A stretch of DNA of 64,000 nt from contig NZ_CP091110.1 of NCBI RefSeq assembly GCF_021560175.1, positions 1,912,001-1,976,000 of the forward strand, in the 5' to 3' direction. Position 1 is the first letter of the stretch. The number at the start of each line of letters is the position of its first letter. Made by a program: the position numbers and the translations under genes. This document shows, in pieces, positions 16,662-25,742 of the stretch. The notes beneath the pieces were generated by a model. That model saw only the letters and a list, made by a program, of their open reading frames with translations. It ran no database searches and was not told where the DNA came from. The stretch comes from Neobacillus drentensis. Its GTDB lineage: Bacteria > Bacillota > Bacilli > Bacillales > Cytobacillaceae.

Positions 16662-17615
16662 ATGACTTTACCGGAAATTGCAAAGCTGGGACATGTGGCT
16701 CTTGTTACACCTGACCTTGAAAAATCATTGTGGTTTTTCAGGGATGTAATAGGCTTGGAAGTAACCGAAGAGAAAGATGGGATCTATTATTTGCGGGCTT
16801 GGGGCGACTTTGAACATCATACGCTTTCCCTTACAGCGGGGGACCGAGGCTATATTGACCACATTGCTTGGAGAACCAAGCGTCCTGAGGATGTAGAAGG
16901 ATTTGCGCAGTTGTTAGAAAAGGCTGGAACAGAAGTCAGATGGATTGAAGCAGGCGAAGAGACAGGGCAAGGACGGGCCATCCGATTTAAACTGCCAAGT
17001 CAGCATTCTTTCGAAATCTATTATGACGTAGAAAAACCGAAGGCAGATGAAAAGAGACGATCCGTCTTGAAAAATCAGACCTATAAATCATGGGCCCGCG
17101 GCTGTTCGCCTCGAAGATTTGATCATGTCAATATTGCTACTTCGATGGATGTTGGTGAAATTATTGATTACTTAGGGAGTCAGCTCGGCTTTAAACTCCG
17201 TGAATATGTGAAATACAATAATGGCAAAAAAGTGGCAGGCTGGATGAGTGTCACTCCATTGGTTCACGATATTGCCGTTATCTCGAGACCGCAGGCAGAA
17301 ACACCAAACCAACTGCATCATATTTCGTATTGGCATGATAACGCCCAAGACATTTTAAGGGCTGCTGATATTTTAAAAGAAAACGGCATTAATTTTATCG
17401 GACCTGGAAAACATGGTGTATCTCAAGCATTTTATCTCTATGTATTGGATCCTGGCAGCGGCTGCCGTGTCGAATTGTTTAGCGGTTCCTACTTAATACT
17501 AGAGCCCGATTGGGAGCCGGTGGAGTGGACAGAAGCAGAGCACTCGATTGGTAATACCTACTGGGGAGATTCTGTGATGGATAAGGAAATGAATAAGCCG
17601 ACCATTGAAGCTTAA
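16662..17615 (+). CDS. Extradiol catechol dioxygenase, type I, copy B
   Basis: 317 residues from the ATG at 16662, 7 nt after TGGAGGT. The in-frame ATG at 16647 overlaps the previous stop and the binding site, while the chosen start gives MTLPEIAKLGHVAL, matching copy A (MSLPEIAKLGHVAL) in position and total length. Fe ligands are H155 (RRFDHVNI), the HHISYW histidine and the glutamate in RVELF. It would open the ring of a catechol and pass the product to the hydrolase at 15808. A terminator follows immediately after the stop. Confidence 0.9.
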   Translation: MTLPEIAKLGHVALVTPDLEKSLWFFRDVIGLEVTEEKDGIYYLRAWGDFEHHTLSLTAGDRGYIDHIAWRTKRPEDVEGFAQLLEKAGTEVRWIEAGEETGQGRAIRFKLPSQHSFEIYYDVEKPKADEKRRSVLKNQTYKSWARGCSPRRFDHVNIATSMDVGEIIDYLGSQLGFKLREYVKYNNGKKVAGWMSVTPLVHDIAVISRPQAETPNQLHHISYWHDNAQDILRAADILKENGINFIGPGKHGVSQAFYLYVLDPGSGCRVELFSGSYLILEPDWEPVEWTEAEHSIGNTYWGDSVMDKEMNKPTIEA

Positions 17616-17622
17616 TTAAAGT

Positions 17623-17656
17623 GCTGACTCATCACCATATTGAGTCAGCTTTTTTA
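17623..17656 (+). terminator. Terminator between dioxygenase B and flavoprotein
   Basis: GCTGACTCA (17623-17631), loop, TGAGTCAGC (17641-17649), then TTTTTT. It sits 20 nt upstream of the next gene's binding site, so downstream genes need read-through or their own promoter. Confidence 0.85.
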
Positions 17657-17674
17657 AAAGAAAGGGAGAGGTCT

Positions 17675-19174
17675 GTGACTGAAATACGAAAATTTGAAAC
17701 AGATATAGTGGTTATAGGAGCTGGAAATGCTGCTATGTGTGCGGCCATATCCGCACGAGAAAATGGCGCTTCGGTCATGGTGCTGGAAAAGGCACCTGAA
17801 TCCGAAAAAGGCGGAAACAGCACATTCACCCATGGTTCGATTCGGTTTGCTTATGAGGGCAATGAAGACTTACAACAAATCATGCCTGATCTGACTGCAG
17901 AAGATTTTGCCATCACAGACTTCGGAACCTATCCGGAAGAGGAATTTTTTAATGATATGTGCCGCATGACGGAATACCGTACCGACCCAGAGCTCGCATC
18001 ACTCCTAACTGGCAATAGTTTTGAAACAATGAAATGGCTGGTATCCCATAAAGTTCGATTTGTGCCAATTTATGGCCGACAAGCATTTAAAGTGGATGGT
18101 AAATTCAAATTTTGGGGCGGTATGATTGCTGAATCGGTCGGAGGTGGTCCAGGTTTAGTCGGGTCACTGCATGAGGAAGCCTCGCGATTGGGTGTGCAAG
18201 TATTATTTAATGCCATGGCGACAGAACTGATTCATGATGACGATGGAGTTCATGGAGTTATTTTTAAACATAAAGGGAGAACCTCGGAAGTTCGTGCTAA
18301 AGCAGTAATCTTAGCTTCTGGGGGCTTTCACGCCAACCCGGAAATGCGGACACGGTATTTAGGTCCGAAATGGGATTTGGCTCATGCAAGAGGCAGCCGT
18401 TATAACACGGGTGAAGGGATTCAAATGGCATTAAATATTGGTGCAATTGCCAGTGGAAACTGGTCAGGCTGCCATTCGGTGGGCGGAGACCGGTACCTGC
18501 CGGAATTCACGGAAGGCTTTCAAAGGCTAAGCTATCCATTTGGCATTATCGTAAATGCAGAGGGCAAACGCTTTGTTGATGAAGGCGCAGACTTTCGCAA
18601 CTATACGTATGCAAAATACGGCAAGCTGATACTGGAACAGCCTGGGCAATTTGCTTGGCAGATATTTGATCAAAAGGTGTCAGGTCTATTACGGGAAGAA
18701 TATCGTGGCAAACAAGTAACAAAAGTCAAAGCAAATACATTGGAGGAATTGGCCAAAAAACTTGACGGGGTCGATCCGGAAGCATTTTTACAAACAGTGA
18801 AGGAGTACAATGAGGCGGTCCGGGCTGATATTCCGTTTAATCCTAATACCAAGGATGGCAAGTGTACAGAAGGGCTGGCGGTTAGGAAATCCAATTGGGC
18901 AAATACCCTCGATGAAGGCCCATTTGAAGCATACGCTGTTACATGCGGCATCACCTTTACTTTTGGCGGGTTGAAAATAAATTCGAACGGAGAAGTACAG
19001 GACGTTTTATATCAATCGATTCCAGGGTTATATGCGGCTGGTGAACTGGTGGGCGGCTTATTCTACTTTAATTATCCTGGTGGTGCAGGCTTAATGGCAG
19101 GTTCTGTTTTTGGAAAAATTGCAGGCGAAAATGCTGCACGATTTGTCCATCTAGGAAAAGAAGAGATGGTTTAA
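17675..19174 (+). CDS. TcuA-like FAD-dependent dehydrogenase
   Basis: 499 residues from the GTG at 17675 behind GGGAGAGG; a longer frame from 17621 would have to cross the terminator hairpin. The Rossmann FAD site IVVIGAGNAAMCAAISAREN and the GGNSTFTHGSIRFAY segment match tricarballylate dehydrogenase TcuA and the wider fumarate reductase/ketosteroid dehydrogenase flavoprotein group. The C-terminal GLYAAGELVGG and NYPGGAGLMAGSVFG close the FAD site. It would desaturate a carboxylic acid or related intermediate. No TcuB-like partner is seen; EtfBA at 38711 is a possible acceptor (inference). A decayed close relative lies at 22741. Confidence 0.82.
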   Translation: MTEIRKFETDIVVIGAGNAAMCAAISARENGASVMVLEKAPESEKGGNSTFTHGSIRFAYEGNEDLQQIMPDLTAEDFAITDFGTYPEEEFFNDMCRMTEYRTDPELASLLTGNSFETMKWLVSHKVRFVPIYGRQAFKVDGKFKFWGGMIAESVGGGPGLVGSLHEEASRLGVQVLFNAMATELIHDDDGVHGVIFKHKGRTSEVRAKAVILASGGFHANPEMRTRYLGPKWDLAHARGSRYNTGEGIQMALNIGAIASGNWSGCHSVGGDRYLPEFTEGFQRLSYPFGIIVNAEGKRFVDEGADFRNYTYAKYGKLILEQPGQFAWQIFDQKVSGLLREEYRGKQVTKVKANTLEELAKKLDGVDPEAFLQTVKEYNEAVRADIPFNPNTKDGKCTEGLAVRKSNWANTLDEGPFEAYAVTCGITFTFGGLKINSNGEVQDVLYQSIPGLYAAGELVGGLFYFNYPGGAGLMAGSVFGKIAGENAARFVHLGKEEMV

Positions 19175-19220
19175 TAGTTGAGATCTTTTTATGAGATTAC
19201 ATTAAAAAGGGGTGCGAAAT

Positions 19221-20393
19221 ATGGTAAACAATGTATTGGATGAAAACAAATCCGATTTGGGCCTGTTGTTAAAAGGGGCAGAAAAGGTTGGGAAAATTGC
19301 AGAATCAGAAGCGCTCGAAGCAGACCAGAACAAAACCGTTTCAAAAAATGTCATTGATGCGATAAAAGAAGCTCGATTATCCAAGTTATTACTGCCGAAA
19401 AAATATGGAGAGCCTCAAGTGAATTTAAGAGAGTACTCCCAGATTATCCGCACGGTTGGAAAATATAATACTTCTGCTGCTTGGTTAACTTTTCTTTATT
19501 CCATTCATAATAGTTTAGTAGCATTTATGACGAAACAGGGAGCAGAAGAAGTGATTAATCAGGGGGGATTAATCGCAGATATCTTTGCTCCGATAGGGAA
19601 AGTGGAAAGGGATGGGGATGGTTATCGGATTACCGGTAAGTATAGTTTTGTAAGCGGAATCTTATATAGCGACTGGGTTTCTCTTGCAGTGAAAATAAAA
19701 GTAGACGACAACGAAGAGAATGAGCTATGCATGCTGACATTACCGGTATCTGATGTACAAATAGTAGAAAATTGGGATACGTTAGGCCTTAGGGGAACAG
19801 GAAGCAACCAGGTAATTGTCGATAATGTCTACGTTCCAAAGCATCATCTAATACGGCTTACTGTTGCAGATCGTACAGGCAGACCTCCGGAAGGTTATGA
19901 TAAAGACTATCCTCTTTATGATGTTCCATTTTTCTCATCTTTTTGTATTGGATTCCCTATGGTCGCACTAGGCGGCGCGGAGCGTTTACTAGAGGAATTT
20001 AAGAAACGGACGGAGCATCGGGTTCGATTAGGAGGAAATTCTGCTAAAGATTCCCGTCACCAGGGGGTATTAGCAGAATTAACGATTAAATATTACGAAT
20101 CAGAAGGTCTATTAGACAGATATATTTCTTTATTAGAAAACTATGAAATGGGAAAAGAAGATAAACGTGGTGAATTTGCTGCAATTAGGGCGAAAATCAC
20201 GAAAAACGTAGCGGATATTGCTGTGAAAATTTTGTTGACACTTGGCGGATTTTCAATGTTTAAAGGCGATCCGATCGAAATGTTCATACGCGATCTTTTG
20301 GCAGTATGTACACACCGATCCAATCTTTACGAAGACTCGGTAGAAGCATTTGGAAAAACACAATTTGGCTTTAACGTATCGATTAATGGGTAA
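19221..20393 (+). CDS. Acyl-CoA dehydrogenase-fold flavoprotein (monooxygenase-like), copy B
   Basis: 390 residues from the ATG at 19221 behind AAAGGGGTG; the GTG at 19212 overlaps that site. There is a helical N-domain, a central beta region with GKYSFVSGILYSDWVSLAV and LGLRGTGSNQVIVDNVYVPKHHL, and a helical C-domain ending TLGGFSMFKGDPIEMFIRDLL. The layout matches HsaA/DszC-type group D hydroxylases rather than CoA dehydrogenases, but it diverges clearly from copy A, so a different phenolic substrate, or a desaturase role, is possible. It lies between the TcuA-like gene and the FAD synthetase. Confidence 0.75.
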   Translation: MVNNVLDENKSDLGLLLKGAEKVGKIAESEALEADQNKTVSKNVIDAIKEARLSKLLLPKKYGEPQVNLREYSQIIRTVGKYNTSAAWLTFLYSIHNSLVAFMTKQGAEEVINQGGLIADIFAPIGKVERDGDGYRITGKYSFVSGILYSDWVSLAVKIKVDDNEENELCMLTLPVSDVQIVENWDTLGLRGTGSNQVIVDNVYVPKHHLIRLTVADRTGRPPEGYDKDYPLYDVPFFSSFCIGFPMVALGGAERLLEEFKKRTEHRVRLGGNSAKDSRHQGVLAELTIKYYESEGLLDRYISLLENYEMGKEDKRGEFAAIRAKITKNVADIAVKILLTLGGFSMFKGDPIEMFIRDLLAVCTHRSNLYEDSVEAFGKTQFGFNVSING

Positions 20394-20423
20394 GACTTAC
20401 GTGAACTAAGAGGAGGCACCTGC

Positions 20424-21293
20424 ATGGAAACGATTTATTTGAATCCCGATAATCTGACACTCTGGCAGCAAAAGGCAAAACCGAGCGTCATGGCGTTAGG
20501 ATTTTTTGACGGCATTCATATCGGTCACCGTGAAGTCATTCAAACTGCTTTTAGGAAGGCAAAAGAGGAAAATCTACTTTTAACGGTAATGAGTTTCTTT
20601 CCGCATCCCAAAACCGTTTTATCAAATGGAAAAACAAAAGTAGAATATCTAATGCCGTTACCTGAGAAAGAGAAACTGTTCTCTGAACTCGGTGTCGATC
20701 TATTTTATATTGTTGAATTCGATCGAGAGTTCGCATCGCTGTCGCCAGAAAAGTTTGCTGCTAAATATTTACTCGGGCTCGGTGTCGTCCATGCAGTTGC
20801 AGGATTTGATTATACGTATGGCTTTCGCGGTGAAGGGAATATGGATCGCTTGAAACGAGATTCAGGCGGAATCCTCGAAGTTACGAAAGTCAATAAAGTC
20901 GAATGCCGTGGAGAGAAAATTAGTTCAACAAGCATTCGGGAAAAATTAGCAAAGGGAAATGTAGAAGACTTGCCTGCCTTTTTAGGACGGTCTTATGAGG
21001 TGAGTTGTGAATGGGACGGCAGTGCATTAAAAGTTAAACCTTATTATACCCTGCCAGGTCAGGGCAAATATGCTGTTACATTAACAAGCGGATGTCATTC
21101 ACAAGAAATAGAGGTATTTGTGACAGGTGAAAACAAAATGATTCCACTTCTAAATGTTTCGGAACGATTCATAAAGAGTGATACAGCGGTTTCGGTTACT
21201 TGGCACCAGCGGCTAACGAAAGATAGAAGGAATTCAATTAGCGAAAGGGATTGGTTACACTCTTCGAAATACCGTTTTGTTTGGAATGGATAA
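20424..21293 (+). CDS. Stand-alone FAD synthetase (RibF N-domain) paralogue
   Basis: 289 residues; ATG behind AGGAGG. ALGFFDGIHIGHREVI carries the HxGH nucleotidyltransferase motif and STSIREKL the second conserved motif of bacterial FAD synthetases (about residues 15-190). The C-terminal 90 residues do not show the riboflavin kinase signature (PTAN) present in bifunctional RibF, so this looks like an adenylyltransferase making FAD from FMN only. It ends the flavoenzyme operon, suggesting a dedicated cofactor supply. The usual housekeeping ribF would be elsewhere in the genome. Confidence 0.8.
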   Translation: METIYLNPDNLTLWQQKAKPSVMALGFFDGIHIGHREVIQTAFRKAKEENLLLTVMSFFPHPKTVLSNGKTKVEYLMPLPEKEKLFSELGVDLFYIVEFDREFASLSPEKFAAKYLLGLGVVHAVAGFDYTYGFRGEGNMDRLKRDSGGILEVTKVNKVECRGEKISSTSIREKLAKGNVEDLPAFLGRSYEVSCEWDGSALKVKPYYTLPGQGKYAVTLTSGCHSQEIEVFVTGENKMIPLLNVSERFIKSDTAVSVTWHQRLTKDRRNSISERDWLHSSKYRFVWNG

Positions 21294-21412
21294 TAAGATA
21301 AAAGAAGAAATATTCAGTGGTAGATAACGGCAAATACTCTAAAAATTTTTAAGAAAAATTAGCAAAAAGCTAACTTTGAACAGAACCCAAAATTAAAATA
21401 GTATACTAATTG

Positions 21413-21465
21413 CTAGGTGGTAAGAATTCTGTACTTTACAGGAGTCTTACCACCTAGTTTTTTTC
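21413..21465 (+). terminator. Strong terminator closing module B
   Basis: 13 bp perfect stem CTAGGTGGTAAGA (21413-21425) with 21445-21457, 19 nt loop, followed by a T-run. Confidence 0.88.
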
Positions 21466-21578
21466 TATCTGCCGAAGCCTGAATTTCGGAAAAACATGTG
21501 TATAAAAGTATATCACGTCAATTTAACATTTACTTTTACCAAGGAAAATAATAGCGGTTAGTTAATTGTAAAAATATA

Positions 21579-21660
21579 TTGACAATTAGAGCAAATTTCT
21601 AATAAAATTAGGCTAACACATATAATTGTATACAATTACACAAATGTACTGTTATACAAT
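21579..21660 (+). promoter_or_regulatory. Promoter with GntR operator
   Basis: TTGACA (21579-21584), 18 nt, TAAAAT (21603-21608). The perfect palindrome AATTGTATACAATT lies at 21624-21637, and a related half-site, GTTATACAAT, at 21651-21660. The TTGTATACAA core is the typical operator of FadR/GntR-type regulators (B. subtilis GntR uses CTTGTATACAAG). Placement after the -10 predicts autorepression of the GntR gene at 21714. Confidence 0.7.
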
Positions 21661-21713
21661 ATTTTAATTACACTATTAAAATTACTAAATTAACTAAAAA
21701 GGGAGCTTAAATA

Positions 21714-22409
21714 ATGCTGAATTCATCTCAAATGAATCGGAGGTTATCTACAAAGGACTTTGTTTATTTCGAAATAAAGAAAAAAATTATTGAGGGTATC
21801 TTAGCTCCTGATCAACCAATTAATGAAGAGTATTTAGCAACTGAACTCAATATAAGCAGAACACCTATTCGAGAAGCCTTACAGAGGCTGGAAATCGAAG
21901 AACTTATCCAGAGGTTACCAAATGGGCGCCTTAAAGTAGCACCTATCTCAATTCAAGAGGTTGGGGAAATTTTTCATGTTAGAAGCTTACTTGAAGGGCT
22001 GATAGCTAGGGAGGCAACGACAAAGGCAACAGCAAACGATATACAAAAGTTAGGTCAATTTACTCAACTTATTGTCACTGCGGCTAATAATGATAGAGGA
22101 GAAGAAGTTGTTTATTATGGAAGTGAATTTCACTCATATCTTTATCAAATTAGCAAAAATAAAACTGCAAATAAGATTTTAAATCAACTTAATGATCACA
22201 TATCTAGATACCGTAGGTTAGGACCTATTAAAAATAATGAGAGAAGTAGAAAGGCGGCACAAGAACACCAAGAAATGTTTGAAGCAATCTCCAATAAAAA
22301 CCCCGATAAAGCTGAGAAATTAATGAGAGAACATATTAACAATAGTTTAAAGGCCGCGGTTCATACAATTGAAGCACATCTTCAACAAAATATTGATGAA
22401 AACAACTGA
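21714..22409 (+). CDS. GntR-family regulator, FCD type, copy 2
   Basis: 231 residues; ATG at 21714 behind GGGAGC. The winged helix spans about residues 15-80 (EEYLATELNISRTPIREALQRLEIEELIQRLPNG). The FCD domain follows, with VRSLLEGLIAREAT, EFHSYLYQISKNK and a late REHINN histidine, the usual metal/ligand-binding pattern. The perfect operator immediately upstream suggests autoregulation, and divergence from the regulator at 8417 suggests a different ligand. It starts the AT-rich insert that continues with the decayed flavoprotein, ABC transporter and MmgE/PrpD gene. Confidence 0.87.
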   Translation: MLNSSQMNRRLSTKDFVYFEIKKKIIEGILAPDQPINEEYLATELNISRTPIREALQRLEIEELIQRLPNGRLKVAPISIQEVGEIFHVRSLLEGLIAREATTKATANDIQKLGQFTQLIVTAANNDRGEEVVYYGSEFHSYLYQISKNKTANKILNQLNDHISRYRRLGPIKNNERSRKAAQEHQEMFEAISNKNPDKAEKLMREHINNSLKAAVHTIEAHLQQNIDENN

Positions 22410-22427
22410 TTAATAGCATCTTTAAGT

Positions 22428-22448
22428 AGAGCTCAAATATTGAGCTCT
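22428..22448 (+). terminator. Short hairpin after GntR gene
   Basis: AGAGCTCAA/TTGAGCTCT perfect 9 bp stem with 3 nt loop, tail TATAATATA; probable weak terminator. Confidence 0.55.
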
Positions 22449-22740
22449 TATAATATAAGTAAAATTTTCAAAATATTTAAAATTGATAGATGATAGTGAT
22501 AATTCATCTTCATATCCAATACAACCCTAAATTTAGCCATTTCATCCTTGTTCAAAATAAATACGTTTACATTTTTGGAGGTTGATGCATTTGGAAATTT
22601 TGTAGACTAGTTGATTTTTAGTGTTCCTCATGTAGATAGAAAACTAATGTCAATAAAAGGCATGAGATTGTAAAGGCTAGCCTAATTAGATCCTGAGAAA
22701 TTTGGGGGCAAATTTACGAAAGAAGGGGAAAAATGTGAAT

Positions 22741-24178
22741 GCAGCAAGGGAGCAAGGAGCCAATGTTATTGTCCTAGAAAAGTCACCTGAAAATGAAAAA
22801 GGCGGAAACAGCGCTTACACCCATGGATCTATTAGGTTCGCCTATAACTCTATAGAAGATCTAATACAAATTATGCCGGACCTTACAACTGAAGAAATTG
22901 AGAATACAGACTTAGGAATTTACTCTGAAGAGAATTTCTACGATGATTTATGTCGACTAAGTGAATATAGGACTGATCCTGAATTATCATCACTATTAGC
23001 AAGTAAAAGTTTGAAACGATGAAATGGCTTAGATCTCATAAGATCAGATTTGTGCCTATATATGGTCGTCAGGCTTTTAAGGTTAATGGAAAATTCAAAT
23101 TTTGGGGTGGGATGGTTGTCGAATCAGTAGGTGGTGGTAATGGTTTAATAGAAACTCTCCATAATGAAGGGAAAAATTTGGGGATTCAAATACTTTATAA
23201 TGCTATGGCTACAAAGCTTATACATGATGATAAAGGTGTCCAGGGAGTTGTTTTTAAGCATCATGGTGAAACAAAAGAAATTTATTCAGAATCAGTGATT
23301 TTAGCTTCCGGAGGATTTCATGCTAACACAGAAATGAGAACTCGATATTTAGGTCAAAAATGGGATATAGCAAAAGTTAGAGGGAGTCGCTTTAATACAG
23401 GGGAAGGTATCCAAATGGCTTTAGATATTGGGCTGTTTCCCATGGAAATTGGTCAGGAGCACATGCAGTTGGTGGAGATCGATATGCACCAGAGTTTGGT
23501 GAAGGCTTTCAAAAGCTAAGCTATCCTTTCGGAATTATAGTAAATGCAAAGGGGGAGCGTTTTGTAGATGAGGGCTCTGATTTTCGCAATTATACCTACG
23601 CGAATATTGGAAAACAAATACTAGAACAACCCGGACAATTTGCCTGGCAAATATTTGATAACAAGGTATCCCATCTTTTACGTGAGGAATATAAACATAG
23701 ACAGGTTACTAAGGTAACAGCAAATTCAATAGAAGAATTAGCTAAAAAACTTGATGATATTGACCCTGACGGTCTTTTACAAACAATAAAGCAATACAAT
23801 GCATCTATTCGCAACAACATACCATTTAACCCCAATATTAAAGACGGTCGATGTACAAAAGGATTATCAATAAACAAATCAAATTGGGCTAATACTTTGG
23901 ATCAGGCTCCTTTTGAAGCGTATGCAGTTACATGTGGCATTACCTTCACATACGGGGGGCTACGGATTAACTCTGATTCTGAGGTTCAGGATACATTGCT
24001 GCAATCCATTTCAGGATTGTATGCAGCTGGAGAACTAGTAGGTGGACTATTCTATTTTAACTACCCAGGTGGCGCTGGGTTAATGGCAGGCTCTGTTTTT
24101 GGGAAAATTGCGGGTGAGAAAGCAGCTCAATTTGCAAGTTATAGGGGGAATAATCAATATGAAAAAAATCAAATTTAA
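22741..24178 (+). pseudogene. Decayed TcuA-like flavoprotein gene
   Basis: Clear homology to the gene at 17675 is spread over three frames. The first part (to 23022) lacks the GxGxxG FAD-binding start; homology begins near GCAGCAAGGGAGC. A one-base loss in AGTTTGAAACGATG near 23011 (the intact paralogue has AGTTTTGAA) shifts the frame, and the next part runs 23019-23519. Another one-base loss near 23430 (GGGCTG where GGNGCTG is expected) shifts again, and the last part runs in frame to 24178 with GLYAAGELVGG and NYPGGAGLMAG intact. An ATG/TTG with GGAGG at 22577-22593 leads straight to a stop and may be the original start. Two of the lesions are in homopolymers, but the lost N-terminus argues for real decay. 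Confidence 0.85.
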
Positions 24179-25721
24179 AATGAGTTTTATAGTTTTATTA
24201 TTACTTACATTTACAATCGTTTTAGGGGCTTGTTCCTCAAAAACTGACACAAAGGCTTTAGAAAACAGTAAAAAAGTGGTGGATGAAGGTGCCCCTCAAA
24301 AAGGTGGAAATGCAACGATCGCTTATGAAACAGATGTAGCTAATTTTGATCCAATTAAGGCAAGCGGAGGAATTAATTTTCCTTTATTGTTTCCAGTCTA
24401 TGACACTTTAATTCACTTTTCTCCTGATCTAGAGCCTCAACCAGGATTGGCCGTGTCTTGGAAATACTCAAATGATTCTACATTGATTCTTACATTAAGG
24501 GAAAATGTTAAATTTCATGATGGTACTCCCTTCAATGCAGAAGCAGTAAAATTTAATATCGATCGCATAAATTCTGATAAATCTATGTTGACCGATTTGA
24601 AAAATATCATAAGTGTAAAAGTGATAGATGACAAAACTGTTCAATTAAACTTAAAACAACCAGATTCATCAATTTTATTAGCGCTATCGGATCAAGCTGG
24701 AATGATGGTTTCACCAACTGCTGTTGAAAAAAACGGGGAAAGTTATTCTCAACATCCTATTGGTACTGGTCCATTTAAAATGTTAAAGCATGTACCAAAT
24801 GGTGAAATTGTTTACGAAGCAAATAAAGAATACTGGGATGGAGACCTTCCATATTTAGATAAAATGACGGTTAAAATTATGCCGGAAGAAACTACTAGAA
24901 TAAATGCACTGAAATCAGGTGAAGTCGATTTTGCAGAAAATATTTCTCCTGGTACTGTTTCATCACTAGTAAATGATAAAAATCTTAAAGTGATACAAGA
25001 GATATCATTACCGTTTAAAATGTTGTATTTAAATGATGCAAAAGCTCCGCTAGATAACAAAGCTGTACGACAAGCCATTAATTTCGGTATCGATCGAGAA
25101 GCACTTATTAAAGCTATTAATTTTGGAATTGGGGAGCCTGCATATCAGCCATTTCCAAAAGCATACTGGGCTGCAAATAAAGATTTAAAGATTAACTATG
25201 ACCCGGAAAAGGCAAAACAAATTCTAAAAGAAGCTGGGATTAACAAAGTTTCATTTACTTTGGTGCATCATTCAATGGCCTATGATCAAAGGGTTGCTGA
25301 AGCAATAAAAAGTCAGCTGGCGGAAATTGGAATTGATGTTAAACTGCAAGCGATGGAGCAGCAGGCTGCTTTAGCTAACTTTTGGGATGAAAAAAAAGCA
25401 AACAGCTTCCTTGGAAGATGGTCAGCCCGTCCAGATCCGCAGATTACAATTAAAGCATTATACTCTAGCGGGAGCTACTATAATACAGGTCATACCACAG
25501 CAGAAATTGATAAACTGATTGCTGAAGCGGGGAAAACTTATGATCAAGAAAAGCGTGCTAAATTATATAGGCAGATTAGCGAGAAAGCAATTTTAGAAGA
25601 AGCAATTGGAATCCCATTATTCTTTACGCCAAGAACAGCCATCATGAATCAATCGTTAAAGGGATATGTGCCAAATAAATTAGAAAAGCCAGTTTTTTCA
25701 ACACTTTGGAAAAAGGAATAA
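24159..25721 (+). CDS. Peptide-type ABC transporter substrate-binding lipoprotein
   Basis: 520 residues from the ATG at 24159, with AGGGGG 10 nt upstream lying inside the 3' end of the pseudogene. The signal peptide ends in VLGACSS, a lipobox, so the protein is tethered outside. GGNATIAYETDVANFDPIKASGG and LRENVKFHDGTPFNAEAVKF are typical of the SBP_bac_5 (DppA/OppA/NikA) family. Family members bind peptides, nickel chelates, opines or other small organic ligands; the neighbouring catabolic genes suggest a non-peptide organic acid (inference). First of five transporter genes. Confidence 0.9.
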   Translation: MKKIKFKMSFIVLLLLTFTIVLGACSSKTDTKALENSKKVVDEGAPQKGGNATIAYETDVANFDPIKASGGINFPLLFPVYDTLIHFSPDLEPQPGLAVSWKYSNDSTLILTLRENVKFHDGTPFNAEAVKFNIDRINSDKSMLTDLKNIISVKVIDDKTVQLNLKQPDSSILLALSDQAGMMVSPTAVEKNGESYSQHPIGTGPFKMLKHVPNGEIVYEANKEYWDGDLPYLDKMTVKIMPEETTRINALKSGEVDFAENISPGTVSSLVNDKNLKVIQEISLPFKMLYLNDAKAPLDNKAVRQAINFGIDREALIKAINFGIGEPAYQPFPKAYWAANKDLKINYDPEKAKQILKEAGINKVSFTLVHHSMAYDQRVAEAIKSQLAEIGIDVKLQAMEQQAALANFWDEKKANSFLGRWSARPDPQITIKALYSSGSYYNTGHTTAEIDKLIAEAGKTYDQEKRAKLYRQISEKAILEEAIGIPLFFTPRTAIMNQSLKGYVPNKLEKPVFSTLWKKE

Positions 25722-25742
25722 ATGACAAAGGGAGCGATTAAA

